A stretch of DNA of 64,000 bases from Frankia sp. RB7. GTDB taxonomy: Bacteria; Pseudomonadota; Alphaproteobacteria; Rhizobiales; Xanthobacteraceae. Positions within the stretch are counted from its first letter, which is position 1; each line of letters starts with the position of its first letter. A model generated the notes under the pieces. The model saw only the letters and a program-made list of their open reading frames with translations, did no database searches and was not told the origin of the DNA. Of the stretch, positions 37,027 to 46,395 are shown piece by piece. Both the position numbers and the translations under genes were made by a program. The stretch lies in the NCBI GenBank assembly GCA_030403585.1, contig JAUEPE010000014.1, positions 62,001 to 126,000 on the forward strand. The letters are read 5' to 3'.

Positions 37027-38253
37027 ATGAATAATTCTGAAGGCCTGTATCTTTCCGCCCGGGAAGCCGCGGCCGAACTCGCGATCTCGCCGGCCAGCCT
37101 CTACGCCTATGTCAGCCGCGGCCTGATCCGCTCCGAGCCGACGCCGGATTCGCGCAAGAATCGCTACCGGGCCGAGGACGTCCGCGCGCTGAAGGAACGC
37201 CGGGTGCCGTCGCCGGAGCCGCGCGGCCTGCGCAGCTTCGATGCCGATCTGCCGGTGATGGATACGGAGATCTCGACCATCACCGAGGAGGGGGCGATCT
37301 ACCGCGGCGTCAACTGCATCGATCTCGCCGAGCGCGATACGCTGGAGCACACCGCAACGCTGCTTTGGGATGTCTCCGACGTCGATCCCTTCGCGCCGGA
37401 CAATCAGCCTGCGATGTCCGACGAGATGCGTGCGATCGCCGACGCCGCGCGCCGCGCAGCTCCGATCGATCGCGCCATTGCGGTGCTCGCACTCGCGGCA
37501 AGCGCCGATTCACGAGCTTTCACCCGTGCGCCCGATGGCCGCGCGATGGTCGGCGGGCGCATCGTGCGGCTGCTGGTCGCGACCATGCTCAATGCGGGGT
37601 TTTCAGCCGAGCCGCTGCATCAGCAGATCGCGCGTATTTGGGCAGGCGACAACAAGCACGCGCCCGACCTCATCCGCCGTGCACTGGTGCTGCTGGCCGA
37701 TCATGAGCTGAACGCCTCGACCTTCACCGCGCGGTGCGCCGCCTCGACCGGACTCAATCTCTACGACTCCGTCATCGCCGGCCTCGCCGCACTGAAAGGC
37801 CCAAAACACGGCGGCGCCGGCGTGCTGGCGTCGCAGCTCGTCAAGACGCTGGTCGATCGCGACGTCGAGCCGATGGTGCGCGAGCGCGTCGCGCTCGGCG
37901 AGCGTTTTCCGGGCTTCGGCCACGGCGTTTACAAGCGCGGCGATCCCCGGGCACAATCACTGCTGAACGCCTTGGCCCGCGCCGGCGCGCCACGCAAGTT
38001 CACCCGCGAGGTGCCTGAGCGGATCGCGGAGGCGACTGGAGAATTCGTCAACATCGATTATGTGCTCGCCGTGCTGGTGCACGCACTGCGCCTGCCGGGA
38101 GGCAGCGAGCTCGCATTGTTCGCCATGGCCCGCAGCGTCGGCTGGATCGCGCACGCAAGCGAGCAATTGCGGTTCGGCAAGCTGATCAGGCCGCGCGCAA
38201 GATATGTGGGACCGGCGCCGGGAAGAAGGACGGGGGCGGAGCCCAGAAATTAA
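37027..38253 (+). CDS. Citrate synthase-like protein with N-terminal helix-turn-helix
   Basis: 408 residues. Residues about 8-58 form a MerR-like HTH (YLSAREAAAELAISPASLYAYVSRGLI, then SRKNRYRAEDVRALKERR; read in parts). The remainder is a citrate synthase domain with DHELNASTFTARC, GPKHGGAGVLASQL, FPGFGHGVYKRGDPRAQ and FVNIDYVLAVLVHAL; the catalytic His pair and Asp are present. It may be an enzyme that also binds DNA and controls the divergent citrate synthase gene; that is inference. ATG 37027 begins the HTH; earlier in-frame starts lie in the promoter. Confidence 0.87.
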   Translation: MNNSEGLYLSAREAAAELAISPASLYAYVSRGLIRSEPTPDSRKNRYRAEDVRALKERRVPSPEPRGLRSFDADLPVMDTEISTITEEGAIYRGVNCIDLAERDTLEHTATLLWDVSDVDPFAPDNQPAMSDEMRAIADAARRAAPIDRAIAVLALAASADSRAFTRAPDGRAMVGGRIVRLLVATMLNAGFSAEPLHQQIARIWAGDNKHAPDLIRRALVLLADHELNASTFTARCAASTGLNLYDSVIAGLAALKGPKHGGAGVLASQLVKTLVDRDVEPMVRERVALGERFPGFGHGVYKRGDPRAQSLLNALARAGAPRKFTREVPERIAEATGEFVNIDYVLAVLVHALRLPGGSELALFAMARSVGWIAHASEQLRFGKLIRPRARYVGPAPGRRTGAEPRN

Positions 38254-38313
38254 TCACAGTTGGAAACGTATTGCTTCATGTGCGGTGATTTTGTTCCGCG
38301 CCTAGCGCTTTGC

Positions 38314-39051
38314 CTAGCCGTCACTTACGGGTCTGGCCATGTCTATCCAGAGGTGATGGAGCCGTATGCTGGACAAGCCGTCGGTTCGCCTGTGCACGGA
38401 CTCGAGCAAGGCAGATCTCGCAATGGTATTGCGACTCGCAATACGAAGGGCATCGTCGATCGTCCATCCCTCAACTGGGGCGTCAATTAGGCCCTGAAGC
38501 CAAGTGCTAATTTGAGCAGTCCAAAAATCGACGTCTCGATCTTGGATATAGCCAATCATGGCACCGACGGAATGTGCGGCGCCGTGATGGCCGGCCTTAA
38601 ATCGCTGAACGCCGCCAGTCGAAGAGTGTGCGCTGAACAGATATTCGCGCTCATCACGGGTGGCGCCGGATGGGATGGGAAGACGCTTACACTCGATGGG
38701 AATTAGTGGTGCGTATTGCGAGTATTCACGCCCGTCGATCCATATTGTCGCGGCGCTCGCCGCAGGAACAAGATCGATCTTGCGGCCAGCAGCGACCTCG
38801 TCAGGCTCCTCTCCGCGAAACTGGATAAAGTCCCATCCGGCAGACTTTCTTGTTGCACTGTTCATGTGCGCGCAGAGGCGAGCTGTTAAGGATGTTTCTG
38901 CTGTATCGTCGGGTCGTTTAGGGTCATCTCTCCATTTGGGGAGTTCGCTGGCGATGAAATCTAGAAGAGCAAGACGCCAGGCGGTTGGAAGATGAATATT
39001 CCGGTCCAGGCTACCCGATTGAACTTTGGGTTCATCCTGATCCGCGAGCAC
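38314..39051 (-). CDS. Putative PD-(D/E)xK nuclease of a restriction-modification operon
   Basis: 245 residues, not a family I can name. The order of features fits a PD-(D/E)xK nuclease: Glu53 in a helix (AETSLTARLCAHMN), Asp93 in GRKIDLVP, and Glu120-x-Lys122 in PLIPIECKRLPI, followed by a helix with GGVQRFKAGHHGAAHSVGAMIGYIQD, which resembles the tail of several small restriction-like nucleases. It starts 2 bases after the stop of the DNA methyltransferase, so it is probably its nuclease partner. AT-richer than flanking core genes, suggesting acquisition by transfer. Confidence 0.68.
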   Translation of the reverse strand: MLADQDEPKVQSGSLDRNIHLPTAWRLALLDFIASELPKWRDDPKRPDDTAETSLTARLCAHMNSATRKSAGWDFIQFRGEEPDEVAAGRKIDLVPAASAATIWIDGREYSQYAPLIPIECKRLPIPSGATRDEREYLFSAHSSTGGVQRFKAGHHGAAHSVGAMIGYIQDRDVDFWTAQISTWLQGLIDAPVEGWTIDDALRIASRNTIARSALLESVHRRTDGLSSIRLHHLWIDMARPVSDG

Positions 39052-39053
39052 GC

Positions 39054-41930
39054 TTAGAATCCTTGCGAACGGAGATCTGCGAGGACGTCGTCGGCGTCAC
39101 GCAATGCCGTGGAACGAAGCCAATAACGAAGCCGATCAGGTTTTAGCAAAAAGACAAAGCTGCGATCATAGAGCCGAGCGATGCGCGTTACGGTGATGCT
39201 TGAGCTGCGTTGTTCGCGAAGCAGGGCGTCTAATCTACCTCGCAATTCTTCAACGCCAGTCCAGTCAACCTTGCCGCCACCAAAGACAAACGGTTGGCAG
39301 ACAATGCCTGGCCAGCGTTGCGGCGCGAGAATGGACATCGTTGTTTTCGGATAGACGGTGTTGATCTGAGAGGCGAAAGTCCTGGAGAATGCGGGTAATC
39401 CATGACCCGCATCGAGCTTCATGACTTCGGAATCGCTGCCTTTGCGAACAAAGTCGCGACCATAGCGCACTACATCATCGATAAGTATCTGCTCGTTTGC
39501 GCTCAAGTCGAGCGAGCCGTCTTCTGGATAAGGTAAAGCCATGATGTCAGCGCTGGCGATAGATGTCGCGCGCTGAGTGAAGAGCCGGATGCTTGTTCCA
39601 GCAACGTAGGCTTGGAGTGCAGAGGTATTGGCTGCCATCCAATCGCGTAAGAGCCGCAGTTGCTTGGCGTCCTTCTTGGGAGCAGCAAACCCGACGATCT
39701 CATGCTTATAGGTGAGATAACTATCTTCCCATATCGCGTTGTATAGATCTTGGTGTTCCTTCACGAGCAGCATGGGTGGTGTGAAGCGCGCCTCGGACTT
39801 AGGATCTTTAATGGGTTGCTTAGGGACTTTCGTAAACGCAGATTTGTCGAGTCCTGCGGCAGAAAGTGCCTTGGTTGGTAGCAGCCGTTGTCCAACAACA
39901 TGATTTGCCGGACGAGAGATCCCTTTTTGACCAGCGATGTAGCCTTCACCGCTGTTCCAGCCACGTTCAGTCGCGAAATCACCAAGGGTGCGATAAGCTC
40001 GCAGACGTTGGAGAAACGTTAGAAGCCGTTCACCGCCGAGCAAATTGGCCCGCCAGACATCGCTACTGCCTGACAAGGCGGATTGCGGTACCCGTTGAAG
40101 ATCGTAGTAGTCGATCTCGAAGCCCTGTTCTGCATTGGCTCGACCGTTTCTGCGGAAAACCGCATGAAGCGTCTTGCTCATTGGGTTTGGTGTTTCGGCT
40201 AGCGCTACGACCACAACTACTTTCGGATCGGCTTCGCCTTTCTTGAAGAGGCCGCGCACGGATACGAAGTCGAGAATTTCGCGAACGCTCCAACGCTTGA
40301 AGAAGTTCGCTCGAAACTGATCCGCATGCTGATTGTAAAGAAATCCAGACGGCTGGATCATCGTGAGTACGCCACCTTTCGCGATCATTCTCATCGCTTC
40401 GTGAAGGAAGAGATAAGCGATCTGCTGGTCGGCAAGTTTGCCATGCTGCTTGACGTAAGCGCTGTAGGCCCGTTTGGCCGCAGGCGTGCTCAAGCTTGAT
40501 TCGAAGGGTGGGTTGCCGATGATCACGCCCACTGGGATATTTATCAGTCCTACTTCTTTGGCTTCGAAGAAGCACCGGTTGTGCAATGACGTATCAGCAA
40601 GCCTCGGGAAGAGCTTGACGCTCGCGCGAATTTTTGCGGGTTCAAGCGCGTCACAAAGCGCAAGGCAGAGACTAAAGGCCGCCAATTCGACTGCGCCCGG
40701 CTCCAAGTCGATACCGTGAATGCGGTCGAGGAGCACGCGAAGCTCTTTCACGCCCGGCTTCGCCCAGTCATGCCGGCTTCGCCAATGAAGTACGAGGCGT
40801 TTATAGGCCTCCACGAGGAAGACGCCCGAGCCGCATGCGGGATCTAGGATGATCTCCTGGCCAGCCATCAGTCGATCAATGCGATCCCAGCTCAGCGCCT
40901 CATCTAGCATCAGGCGCACTAAAGTAGGGGGCGTGTAGACCGAACTATTCGTGTCGGTGACGAACAACTGATAAATGTGGCTGATCAGCTCGACGGGCAA
41001 GTCCCTGAAAGAATAGAGCCGCCAGAAGCTGAGTTGACCCGTGGCGTCCTCATACCCTTCTACCAGACTGGCGAATCGATCGAGCTGGTTGGTCGCCTTC
41101 AAAGCCGCAGCTTCATCGCCTGTCAGAGCGAAAACATGTCCGTTGAATCGCTCTTCTAGTGCCTTCAGCATTTCGACCAGTGCTTCTCCGTTGCGTAGAA
41201 CCTGAAAGAAGTGGTGAGCGTCTTTCAAAAATCGTACGAAGAAATCTGGCCCGAGGACGCCTCGTTCCTCGAGATAGGCAATCAACAATGACAAGATGAG
41301 TAACCGTCGGCGCAGTGCTGCGGTAAGCAGGCGCTTAGTAGTAAGTTCATCGCTAAGGCCACGGACGGCGTCCACAAGGGTCCTGTGTGCTGCCTTTTGA
41401 GCAGAGAGCATCAGTTTACAGGCATCGGGGTCGTCCCAAAGCGTGCCGTTGCGTATGCGTTCGGCGTCCCACCATGCCTCCGTCGCGGCTATTCGCGAGC
41501 CGATGTCAAGAATTCGGAAAGGGTTGCAGATCTGTTCACCCTTTGGTGAGATGAAATCAGGATCGTGCGCGCAGCGGAAGATCTGGATCTGGCCCGGCGT
41601 CCGACGATAGAGGAGGGGAACGCCGCCCCAGCTCCAAAGGCGCTTGTGCAAGCCCGCGAAGTCCCCGTCGTCACTCCCATCCTTCGAAATGAAGATGAAG
41701 GCCTGCGCAACCGGTGCGCGGCCATTGCGTTCCGCTTCGAAGAAAACCGAGTGCGCATTGTAGGAGCGCGCCTTCTCCATGGCGGCCACTTCTTCGGGCG
41801 GTCGACCGGCTGGATCATAGCTGTCGACGACGACTAGACCATCGATCGATTGCGCGATGTCTGCCCGATCAATTTGGATAAGCCAGTGATCTCGCTCTCG
41901 ATCGCTTTGGCTGAAAAGATCTAGCGTCAT
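39054..41930 (-). CDS. Adenine-specific DNA methyltransferase (Eco57I/type IIG-like)
   Basis: 958 residues. SAM motif I LDPACGSGVFLVEAYKRL at about 362-379, acidic motif GIDLEPGAVELAAFSL at 406, catalytic motif IV GNPPFE at 472-477, and the preceding SVYTPPTLVRLMLDEAL at 330-346 place it among N6-adenine methyltransferases of the large Eco57I/BREX-PglX-like class. The first 300 residues carry an uncharacterised domain; no obvious nuclease motif was seen there. The C-terminal 400 residues resemble a target-recognition region (KYEIVGFAAPK-like KHEIVGFAAPKKDAK, DIMALPYPEDG). It heads a likely methylase-nuclease operon after an RHH gene. Confidence 0.9.
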   Translation of the reverse strand: MTLDLFSQSDRERDHWLIQIDRADIAQSIDGLVVVDSYDPAGRPPEEVAAMEKARSYNAHSVFFEAERNGRAPVAQAFIFISKDGSDDGDFAGLHKRLWSWGGVPLLYRRTPGQIQIFRCAHDPDFISPKGEQICNPFRILDIGSRIAATEAWWDAERIRNGTLWDDPDACKLMLSAQKAAHRTLVDAVRGLSDELTTKRLLTAALRRRLLILSLLIAYLEERGVLGPDFFVRFLKDAHHFFQVLRNGEALVEMLKALEERFNGHVFALTGDEAAALKATNQLDRFASLVEGYEDATGQLSFWRLYSFRDLPVELISHIYQLFVTDTNSSVYTPPTLVRLMLDEALSWDRIDRLMAGQEIILDPACGSGVFLVEAYKRLVLHWRSRHDWAKPGVKELRVLLDRIHGIDLEPGAVELAAFSLCLALCDALEPAKIRASVKLFPRLADTSLHNRCFFEAKEVGLINIPVGVIIGNPPFESSLSTPAAKRAYSAYVKQHGKLADQQIAYLFLHEAMRMIAKGGVLTMIQPSGFLYNQHADQFRANFFKRWSVREILDFVSVRGLFKKGEADPKVVVVVALAETPNPMSKTLHAVFRRNGRANAEQGFEIDYYDLQRVPQSALSGSSDVWRANLLGGERLLTFLQRLRAYRTLGDFATERGWNSGEGYIAGQKGISRPANHVVGQRLLPTKALSAAGLDKSAFTKVPKQPIKDPKSEARFTPPMLLVKEHQDLYNAIWEDSYLTYKHEIVGFAAPKKDAKQLRLLRDWMAANTSALQAYVAGTSIRLFTQRATSIASADIMALPYPEDGSLDLSANEQILIDDVVRYGRDFVRKGSDSEVMKLDAGHGLPAFSRTFASQINTVYPKTTMSILAPQRWPGIVCQPFVFGGGKVDWTGVEELRGRLDALLREQRSSSITVTRIARLYDRSFVFLLKPDRLRYWLRSTALRDADDVLADLRSQGF

Positions 41931-42000
41931 GGTGACGTTCGCCGTCGCATGAGAAATACGCGGCCTGCTATCGAATCGGTCGATCGATGAAGGAGTAAGG

Positions 42001-42192
42001 TCACTGGTTTCGCCGTTGTTTAGAAAGGGCGAAGCCTTCCTTGAGGAGATCGATCATGCTGATCCCTTGACTAACTGCGTAGCCTTTGAACTCCTTTTTA
42101 AACTCCGGAGTGACCTTGAAGTTGAGCGAACTGCCCTTGTCGCCTTCTTCTTCAGTCTCTTGTTTAACCGTGCGAATGGGGTTTCCAGCCAT
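42001..42192 (-). CDS. Ribbon-helix-helix-like small protein before the methyltransferase
   Basis: 63 residues. After a charged 20-residue start, LNFKVTPEFKKEFKGYAVSQGISMIDLLKEGFALSK (read in parts) has the strand-helix-helix plan of CopG/Arc repressors: strand 22-28, helix 29-43, helix 45-58. It lies 70 bases upstream of the methyltransferase in the same direction and probably controls the operon, acting like a controller protein of other restriction systems. Lysine-rich and AT-rich like its neighbours. Confidence 0.7.
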   Translation of the reverse strand: MAGNPIRTVKQETEEEGDKGSSLNFKVTPEFKKEFKGYAVSQGISMIDLLKEGFALSKQRRNQ

Positions 42193-42398
42193 GGAAATTG
42201 CCTAAAGAGAGGCTTGCGATTCAACTTCAACGAGATCAATAAAGATTTCTGGCTTTCAAGCAAGCTAGAAATCCATAAAGCCAGAAAAACGTAAAGACGG
42301 AAATCCCGATTTTTGAGCTGGTGCGTTTCGAATTATTCGCCTGTGGCCATCCCTTGCCGCGTAAGCTTCTCGGATGGGAAGGAAATGCTTTTGAAGGC

Positions 42399-43055
42399 CT
42401 AACCCCTTGGCTTGGCCGCCGCGACAACGCCGTTCTGTCGGCGTCGATAGTACCAGACACCAAGGCCGCCGATGATCGCCACTGCCACCACCGACAAAAT
42501 CCAGATGTGCTTGATCGGATGTCCATGGTGCGCCCCGAAATATTCGTGGAAGGCCGACACCGCCAGCACGCCCGGCAGCACATGGGCCGGGGCCCAGACC
42601 AGGATCGCCGGGATGTTGACCACGTAGAATTTTGCCGGCGTCATGCCGAGCGCACCGGCGGTGACCGGCACGAAGGCGCGGATCGGCGGGACGAAACGGG
42701 CGAAGAACACGGCCCAGGTGCCGAAGCGGTTGAAGAAGGTCTCGCTCTCCTCGACCACGCGCGGGTAATTGGTCAGCGGCCAGGTGTTGAGGATTTCGCG
42801 CTGCTGCCGGTGCCCGATCCAGTAGGCCGAGCCGTCACCGATCACGGCGCCGGTCGCCGCCGCCAGCAGCACCCATTGCAGCTTCAGGTCCCCGCCCGGA
42901 ACCAGGGCGCTCAGCGCCAGGATGATGGTCGAGCCCGGGATCACCGACCCCACCACCGGGACCGCTTCGAGAAGCGCCGCCAGGAACAGGGTCAGATAGG
43001 CCAGCCACGCATGGACTGAGACGAAGGATATCAGGGGATCAAGGAAGGACGTCAC
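42399..43055 (-). CDS. DedA-family membrane protein
   Basis: 218 residues from GTG 43055 (a TTG at 43103 would add 16). DedA/SNARE-associated fold with VVGSVIPGSTIILALSAL, AVIGDGSAYWIGHR and the arginine-bearing FFARFVPPIRAFVPVTAGALGM, all typical of proteins that flip or move polyprenyl phosphate or other lipids and support membrane potential. About four to five membrane helices. It bounds the restriction island on the right. Confidence 0.92.
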   Translation of the reverse strand: MTSFLDPLISFVSVHAWLAYLTLFLAALLEAVPVVGSVIPGSTIILALSALVPGGDLKLQWVLLAAATGAVIGDGSAYWIGHRQQREILNTWPLTNYPRVVEESETFFNRFGTWAVFFARFVPPIRAFVPVTAGALGMTPAKFYVVNIPAILVWAPAHVLPGVLAVSAFHEYFGAHHGHPIKHIWILSVVAVAIIGGLGVWYYRRRQNGVVAAAKPRG

Positions 43056-43350
43056 GAGGTCTCTGTAGCGGGCTGGGGCATTCGGGTTCAGACCCTTACA
43101 CAAGTAGGAAGAGGCGGCGAAAGTGCCATTCGCTTCGGCAGGGCTCTTTCGGCGCGAAATTCAGGCGAGATTTGCAGAGCAGCCTTCCAAAAATCGCGTT
43201 CCTTGCCTATCTAAATGAAAAGACAACGGAACTTTGATTGGCGCGCGGGCTTCTGCCGGCCCCTCGTCTCTGATAAGTTCGCAGACGCACCCAGCCGCAG
43301 CCAACGTGCAAATAACTGGTCTCGGGACCGCCCGTGGCCTCGGAGGATTG

Positions 43351-44349
43351 ATGACGACCGCCGCTCTGTCCAAAGTTGAGGAAGTTTCCGGTTTGCCCGA
43401 CATGAAGGTGTCGGTGCGCCAGGTGTTTGGGATCGACACCGATCTCGAAGTGCCGGCCTATTCCGAAGTCGATCCTCATGTGCCCGAAGTCGACGCCGAC
43501 TACCGCTTCGACCGTGCCACCACGCTTGCCATTCTCGCCGGTTTCTCCAGGAACCGCCGCGTCATGGTCACCGGCTATCACGGCACCGGCAAATCCACCC
43601 ACATCGAGCAGGTCGCCGCCCGCCTGAACTGGCCCTGCGTGCGCGTCAACCTCGACAGCCACATCAGCCGTATCGACCTCGTCGGCAAGGACTCGATCGT
43701 GGTCCGCGACGGCAAGCAGGTCACCGAATTCCGCGACGGCATTTTGCCTTGGGCACTTCAGCACAACATCGCGCTGGTGTTCGACGAATACGACGCCGGC
43801 CGCCCCGATGTGATGTTCGTGATCCAGCGCGTGCTGGAGGTTTCCGGCCGCCTGACGCTGCTCGACCAGAACAAGGTGATCAAGCCGCACCCGGCGTTCC
43901 GTATGTTTTCGACCGCCAACACGGTCGGCCTCGGCGACACCTCGGGCCTCTATCACGGCACCCAGCAGATCAACCAGGGCCAGATGGACCGCTGGTCGAT
44001 CGTCACCACGCTCAACTACCTCAGCCACGACGAGGAAGTGGAGATCGTGCTGGCGAAGGCCAAGCACTATCGCACCCAGGAAGGCCGCGACATCGTCAAC
44101 AAGATGGTCCGCCTCGCCGATCTCACCCGTAACGCCTTCGCCAATGGCGATCTGTCGACGGTGATGAGCCCGCGTACGGTGATCACCTGGGCCGAGAACG
44201 CCGACATCTTCGGCGATATCGGCTTTGCGTTCCGCGTCACCTTCCTGAACAAGTGCGACGAGCTCGAGCGTCCCCTGGTCGCCGAGTTCTACCAGCGCTG
44301 CTTCAACGCGGAGCTGCCGGAATCGGCAGTCAACGTGGCGCTCAGCTGA
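43351..44349 (+). CDS. cobS: Aerobic cobaltochelatase subunit CobS
   Basis: 332 residues. AAA+ subunit that with CobT drives cobalt insertion into hydrogenobyrinate diamide by CobN. P-loop [20 protein letters not shown], Walker [20 protein letters not shown] (in parts) and arginine-finger region intact. ATG 43351 has GGAGG 5 bases upstream; an upstream in-frame GTG-type start is not supported. CobN is not in the window. No cobalamin riboswitch motif was found in the 247-base leader region. Confidence 0.96.
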   Translation: MTTAALSKVEEVSGLPDMKVSVRQVFGIDTDLEVPAYSEVDPHVPEVDADYRFDRATTLAILAGFSRNRRVMVTGYHGTGKSTHIEQVAARLNWPCVRVNLDSHISRIDLVGKDSIVVRDGKQVTEFRDGILPWALQHNIALVFDEYDAGRPDVMFVIQRVLEVSGRLTLLDQNKVIKPHPAFRMFSTANTVGLGDTSGLYHGTQQINQGQMDRWSIVTTLNYLSHDEEVEIVLAKAKHYRTQEGRDIVNKMVRLADLTRNAFANGDLSTVMSPRTVITWAENADIFGDIGFAFRVTFLNKCDELERPLVAEFYQRCFNAELPESAVNVALS

Positions 44350-44361
44350 TCTCTCGCAAGA

Positions 44362-44480
44362 TGTCGTCCCGGCGAAAGCCGGGACCCATACCGCGTGATG
44401 TCTCGATTGAAGCGACGCCGATAATTTCCCTGACCGACTACGGCCGGTGGTTATGGTCCCGGCCTTCGCCGGGACGACGG
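44362..44480. repeat. Paired palindromic (REP-doublet) repeat with GAAA loop
   Basis: GTCCCGGC-GAAA-GCCGGGAC (44366-44385) and GTCCCGGC-CTTC-GCCGGGAC (44456-44475) face each other between cobS and cobT. The loops, GAAA and CTTC, are both stable tetraloop types. It fills most of the 141-base gap. Confidence 0.8.
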
Positions 44481-44490
44481 ATAGGGCGAG

Positions 44491-46395
44491 ATGAGCACAC
44501 CCTCCAACTCCAAATTCCGCAACACCAAGGAAGCGCCGACCGAGCCGTTCAAGCGCTCGGTGGCGTCCTGTCTCAAGGCGATCGCCAAGGCGCCCGAGCT
44601 CGACGTGAGCTTCGCCGCTGAGCGCCCGGGCCTCGCGCCCGGCAAGGCGCGGCTGCCCGAACCGGCGCGGAAAATGACCAAGCGTGACGCGGCGATCGTG
44701 CGCGGCCACGCCGACTCCATCGCGCTGAAGATCGCCTGCCATGACGCAAAACTGCATCGCAAGCTGATGCCGGGCAATCCGCAGGCGCGCGGCGTGTTCG
44801 AGGCGGTCGAGCAGGCTCGCGTCGAGGCGATCGGCGCACGCCGCATGGCGGGCGTTGCCAAGAACCTCACCGCGATGCTCGACGACCATTTTCACCGCGG
44901 CAAGTTCGACGAGATCACCGACCGCGCCGATGCGCCGCTCGCCGACGCGCTGGCGATGCTGGTGCGCGAGCGCCTGACCGGCATGGCGCCGCCGACGGCC
45001 GCCAAGAAGATGGTCGATCTCTGGCGCCCGATTCTCGAAGACAAGATCGGCAAGCGGCTCGACCGGCTCGACAACCTCGTCGAGGACCAGACCAGGTTCA
45101 GCGATGCCGTGCACGATCTGCTGACCGCGCTCGAGCTCGGCGACGAGCGCGGCGCCGACAGCGAAGACAATGACGACAACGACGAGAACCAGGACGGCGA
45201 CAACGATCAGTCCGGCGCCGAGGGCTCGCCCGATTCCGACGCCGCGCAGGAGATGAGCGCCGACCAGGCGCAGGCATCGTCGGAAGAGATGAGCGACAGC
45301 GCGATGGAAAGCGCGCAGGCTTCGACCTCCGACACCTTCGACGACGGCGAGCTCGGCGACGACGAGACGCCGGGCGAGGCGACGCGTCCGAACGCGAACG
45401 GCAAGAACGAGCCGCGCGGGCCGGAATATCACGCCTTCGCGCCGAAGTTCGACGAGGTCATCGCCGCCGAAGACCTCTGCGACCATGACGAGCTGGAGCG
45501 GCTGCGCGCCTATCTCGACAAGCAGCTCGCGCATCTGCAGGGCATCGTCGCCCGCCTCGCCAACCGCCTCCAGAGGCGTTTGATGGCGCAGCAGAACCGC
45601 GCCTGGGAGTTCGACCTCGAAGAGGGCATCCTCGACCCCGCTCGCCTGTCGCGCGTGGTGACTGATCCCTATCATCCGCTGTCCTTCATGCACGAGAAGG
45701 AGGCGACGTTCCGCGACACCGTGGTGACGCTGCTGCTCGACAATTCCGGCTCGATGCGCGGTCGCCCCATTACGGTCGCCGCGACCTGCGCCGACATCCT
45801 CGCCCGTACGCTGGAGCGTTGCGGCGTCAAGGTCGAGATTTTGGGCTTCACCACGCGCGCCTGGAAGGGCGGGCAATCGCGTGAGGCGTGGTTGGCCGCC
45901 GGCAAGCCGGCCAATCCCGGCCGCCTCAACGATCTCCGCCACATCATCTACAAGTCCGCTGACGCCCCGTGGCGCCGTGCGCGGAAGAACCTCGGCCTGA
46001 TGATGCGCGAGGGGCTGCTGAAGGAGAACATCGACGGTGAGGCGCTGGATTGGGCGCACAAGCGCCTGCTCGGGCGGCCCGAGCAGCGCAAGATCCTGAT
46101 GATGATCTCGGACGGCGCGCCGGTCGACGATTCCACCCTGTCGGTCAATCCCGGCAATTATCTCGAGCGGCACCTGCGCCACATCATCGAGGAGATCGAG
46201 ACCCGCTCGCCGGTCGAGCTGATCGCGATCGGCATCGGCCATGACGTGACGCGCTACTATCGCCGCGCGGTGACGATCGTGGACGCGGAAGAACTCGGCG
46301 GCGCCATCACCGAAAAGCTCGCCGAACTCTTCAGCGAGACCAACACGCCGCCGACGCAACCCTCCAATCGCCCGCGACGCAAATTGCATTCGTGA
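44491..46395 (+). CDS. cobT: Aerobic cobaltochelatase subunit CobT
   Basis: 634 residues. Partner of CobS. The N-terminal domain (about 1-210) is followed by an acidic Asp/Glu/Asn-rich linker (about 215-310, [18 protein letters not shown]) and a C-terminal von Willebrand A domain with [16 protein letters not shown] near residue 416. This three-part layout is specific to CobT. Same strand as cobS with the repeat between them. Confidence 0.96.
   Translation: MSTPSNSKFRNTKEAPTEPFKRSVASCLKAIAKAPELDVSFAAERPGLAPGKARLPEPARKMTKRDAAIVRGHADSIALKIACHDAKLHRKLMPGNPQARGVFEAVEQARVEAIGARRMAGVAKNLTAMLDDHFHRGKFDEITDRADAPLADALAMLVRERLTGMAPPTAAKKMVDLWRPILEDKIGKRLDRLDNLVEDQTRFSDAVHDLLTALELGDERGADSEDNDDNDENQDGDNDQSGAEGSPDSDAAQEMSADQAQASSEEMSDSAMESAQASTSDTFDDGELGDDETPGEATRPNANGKNEPRGPEYHAFAPKFDEVIAAEDLCDHDELERLRAYLDKQLAHLQGIVARLANRLQRRLMAQQNRAWEFDLEEGILDPARLSRVVTDPYHPLSFMHEKEATFRDTVVTLLLDNSGSMRGRPITVAATCADILARTLERCGVKVEILGFTTRAWKGGQSREAWLAAGKPANPGRLNDLRHIIYKSADAPWRRARKNLGLMMREGLLKENIDGEALDWAHKRLLGRPEQRKILMMISDGAPVDDSTLSVNPGNYLERHLRHIIEEIETRSPVELIAIGIGHDVTRYYRRAVTIVDAEELGGAITEKLAELFSETNTPPTQPSNRPRRKLHS

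Noticed and set aside
38254..42398. tRNA gene or attachment-site repeats flanking the restriction island
   Set aside because: No tRNA, integrase or direct repeats were visible at either edge; the xerD at 30098 is the housekeeping one.
43104..43350. Cobalamin riboswitch before cobS
   Set aside because: I looked for the conserved B12-box (GCCACTG-like) and found no match with a plausible fold.
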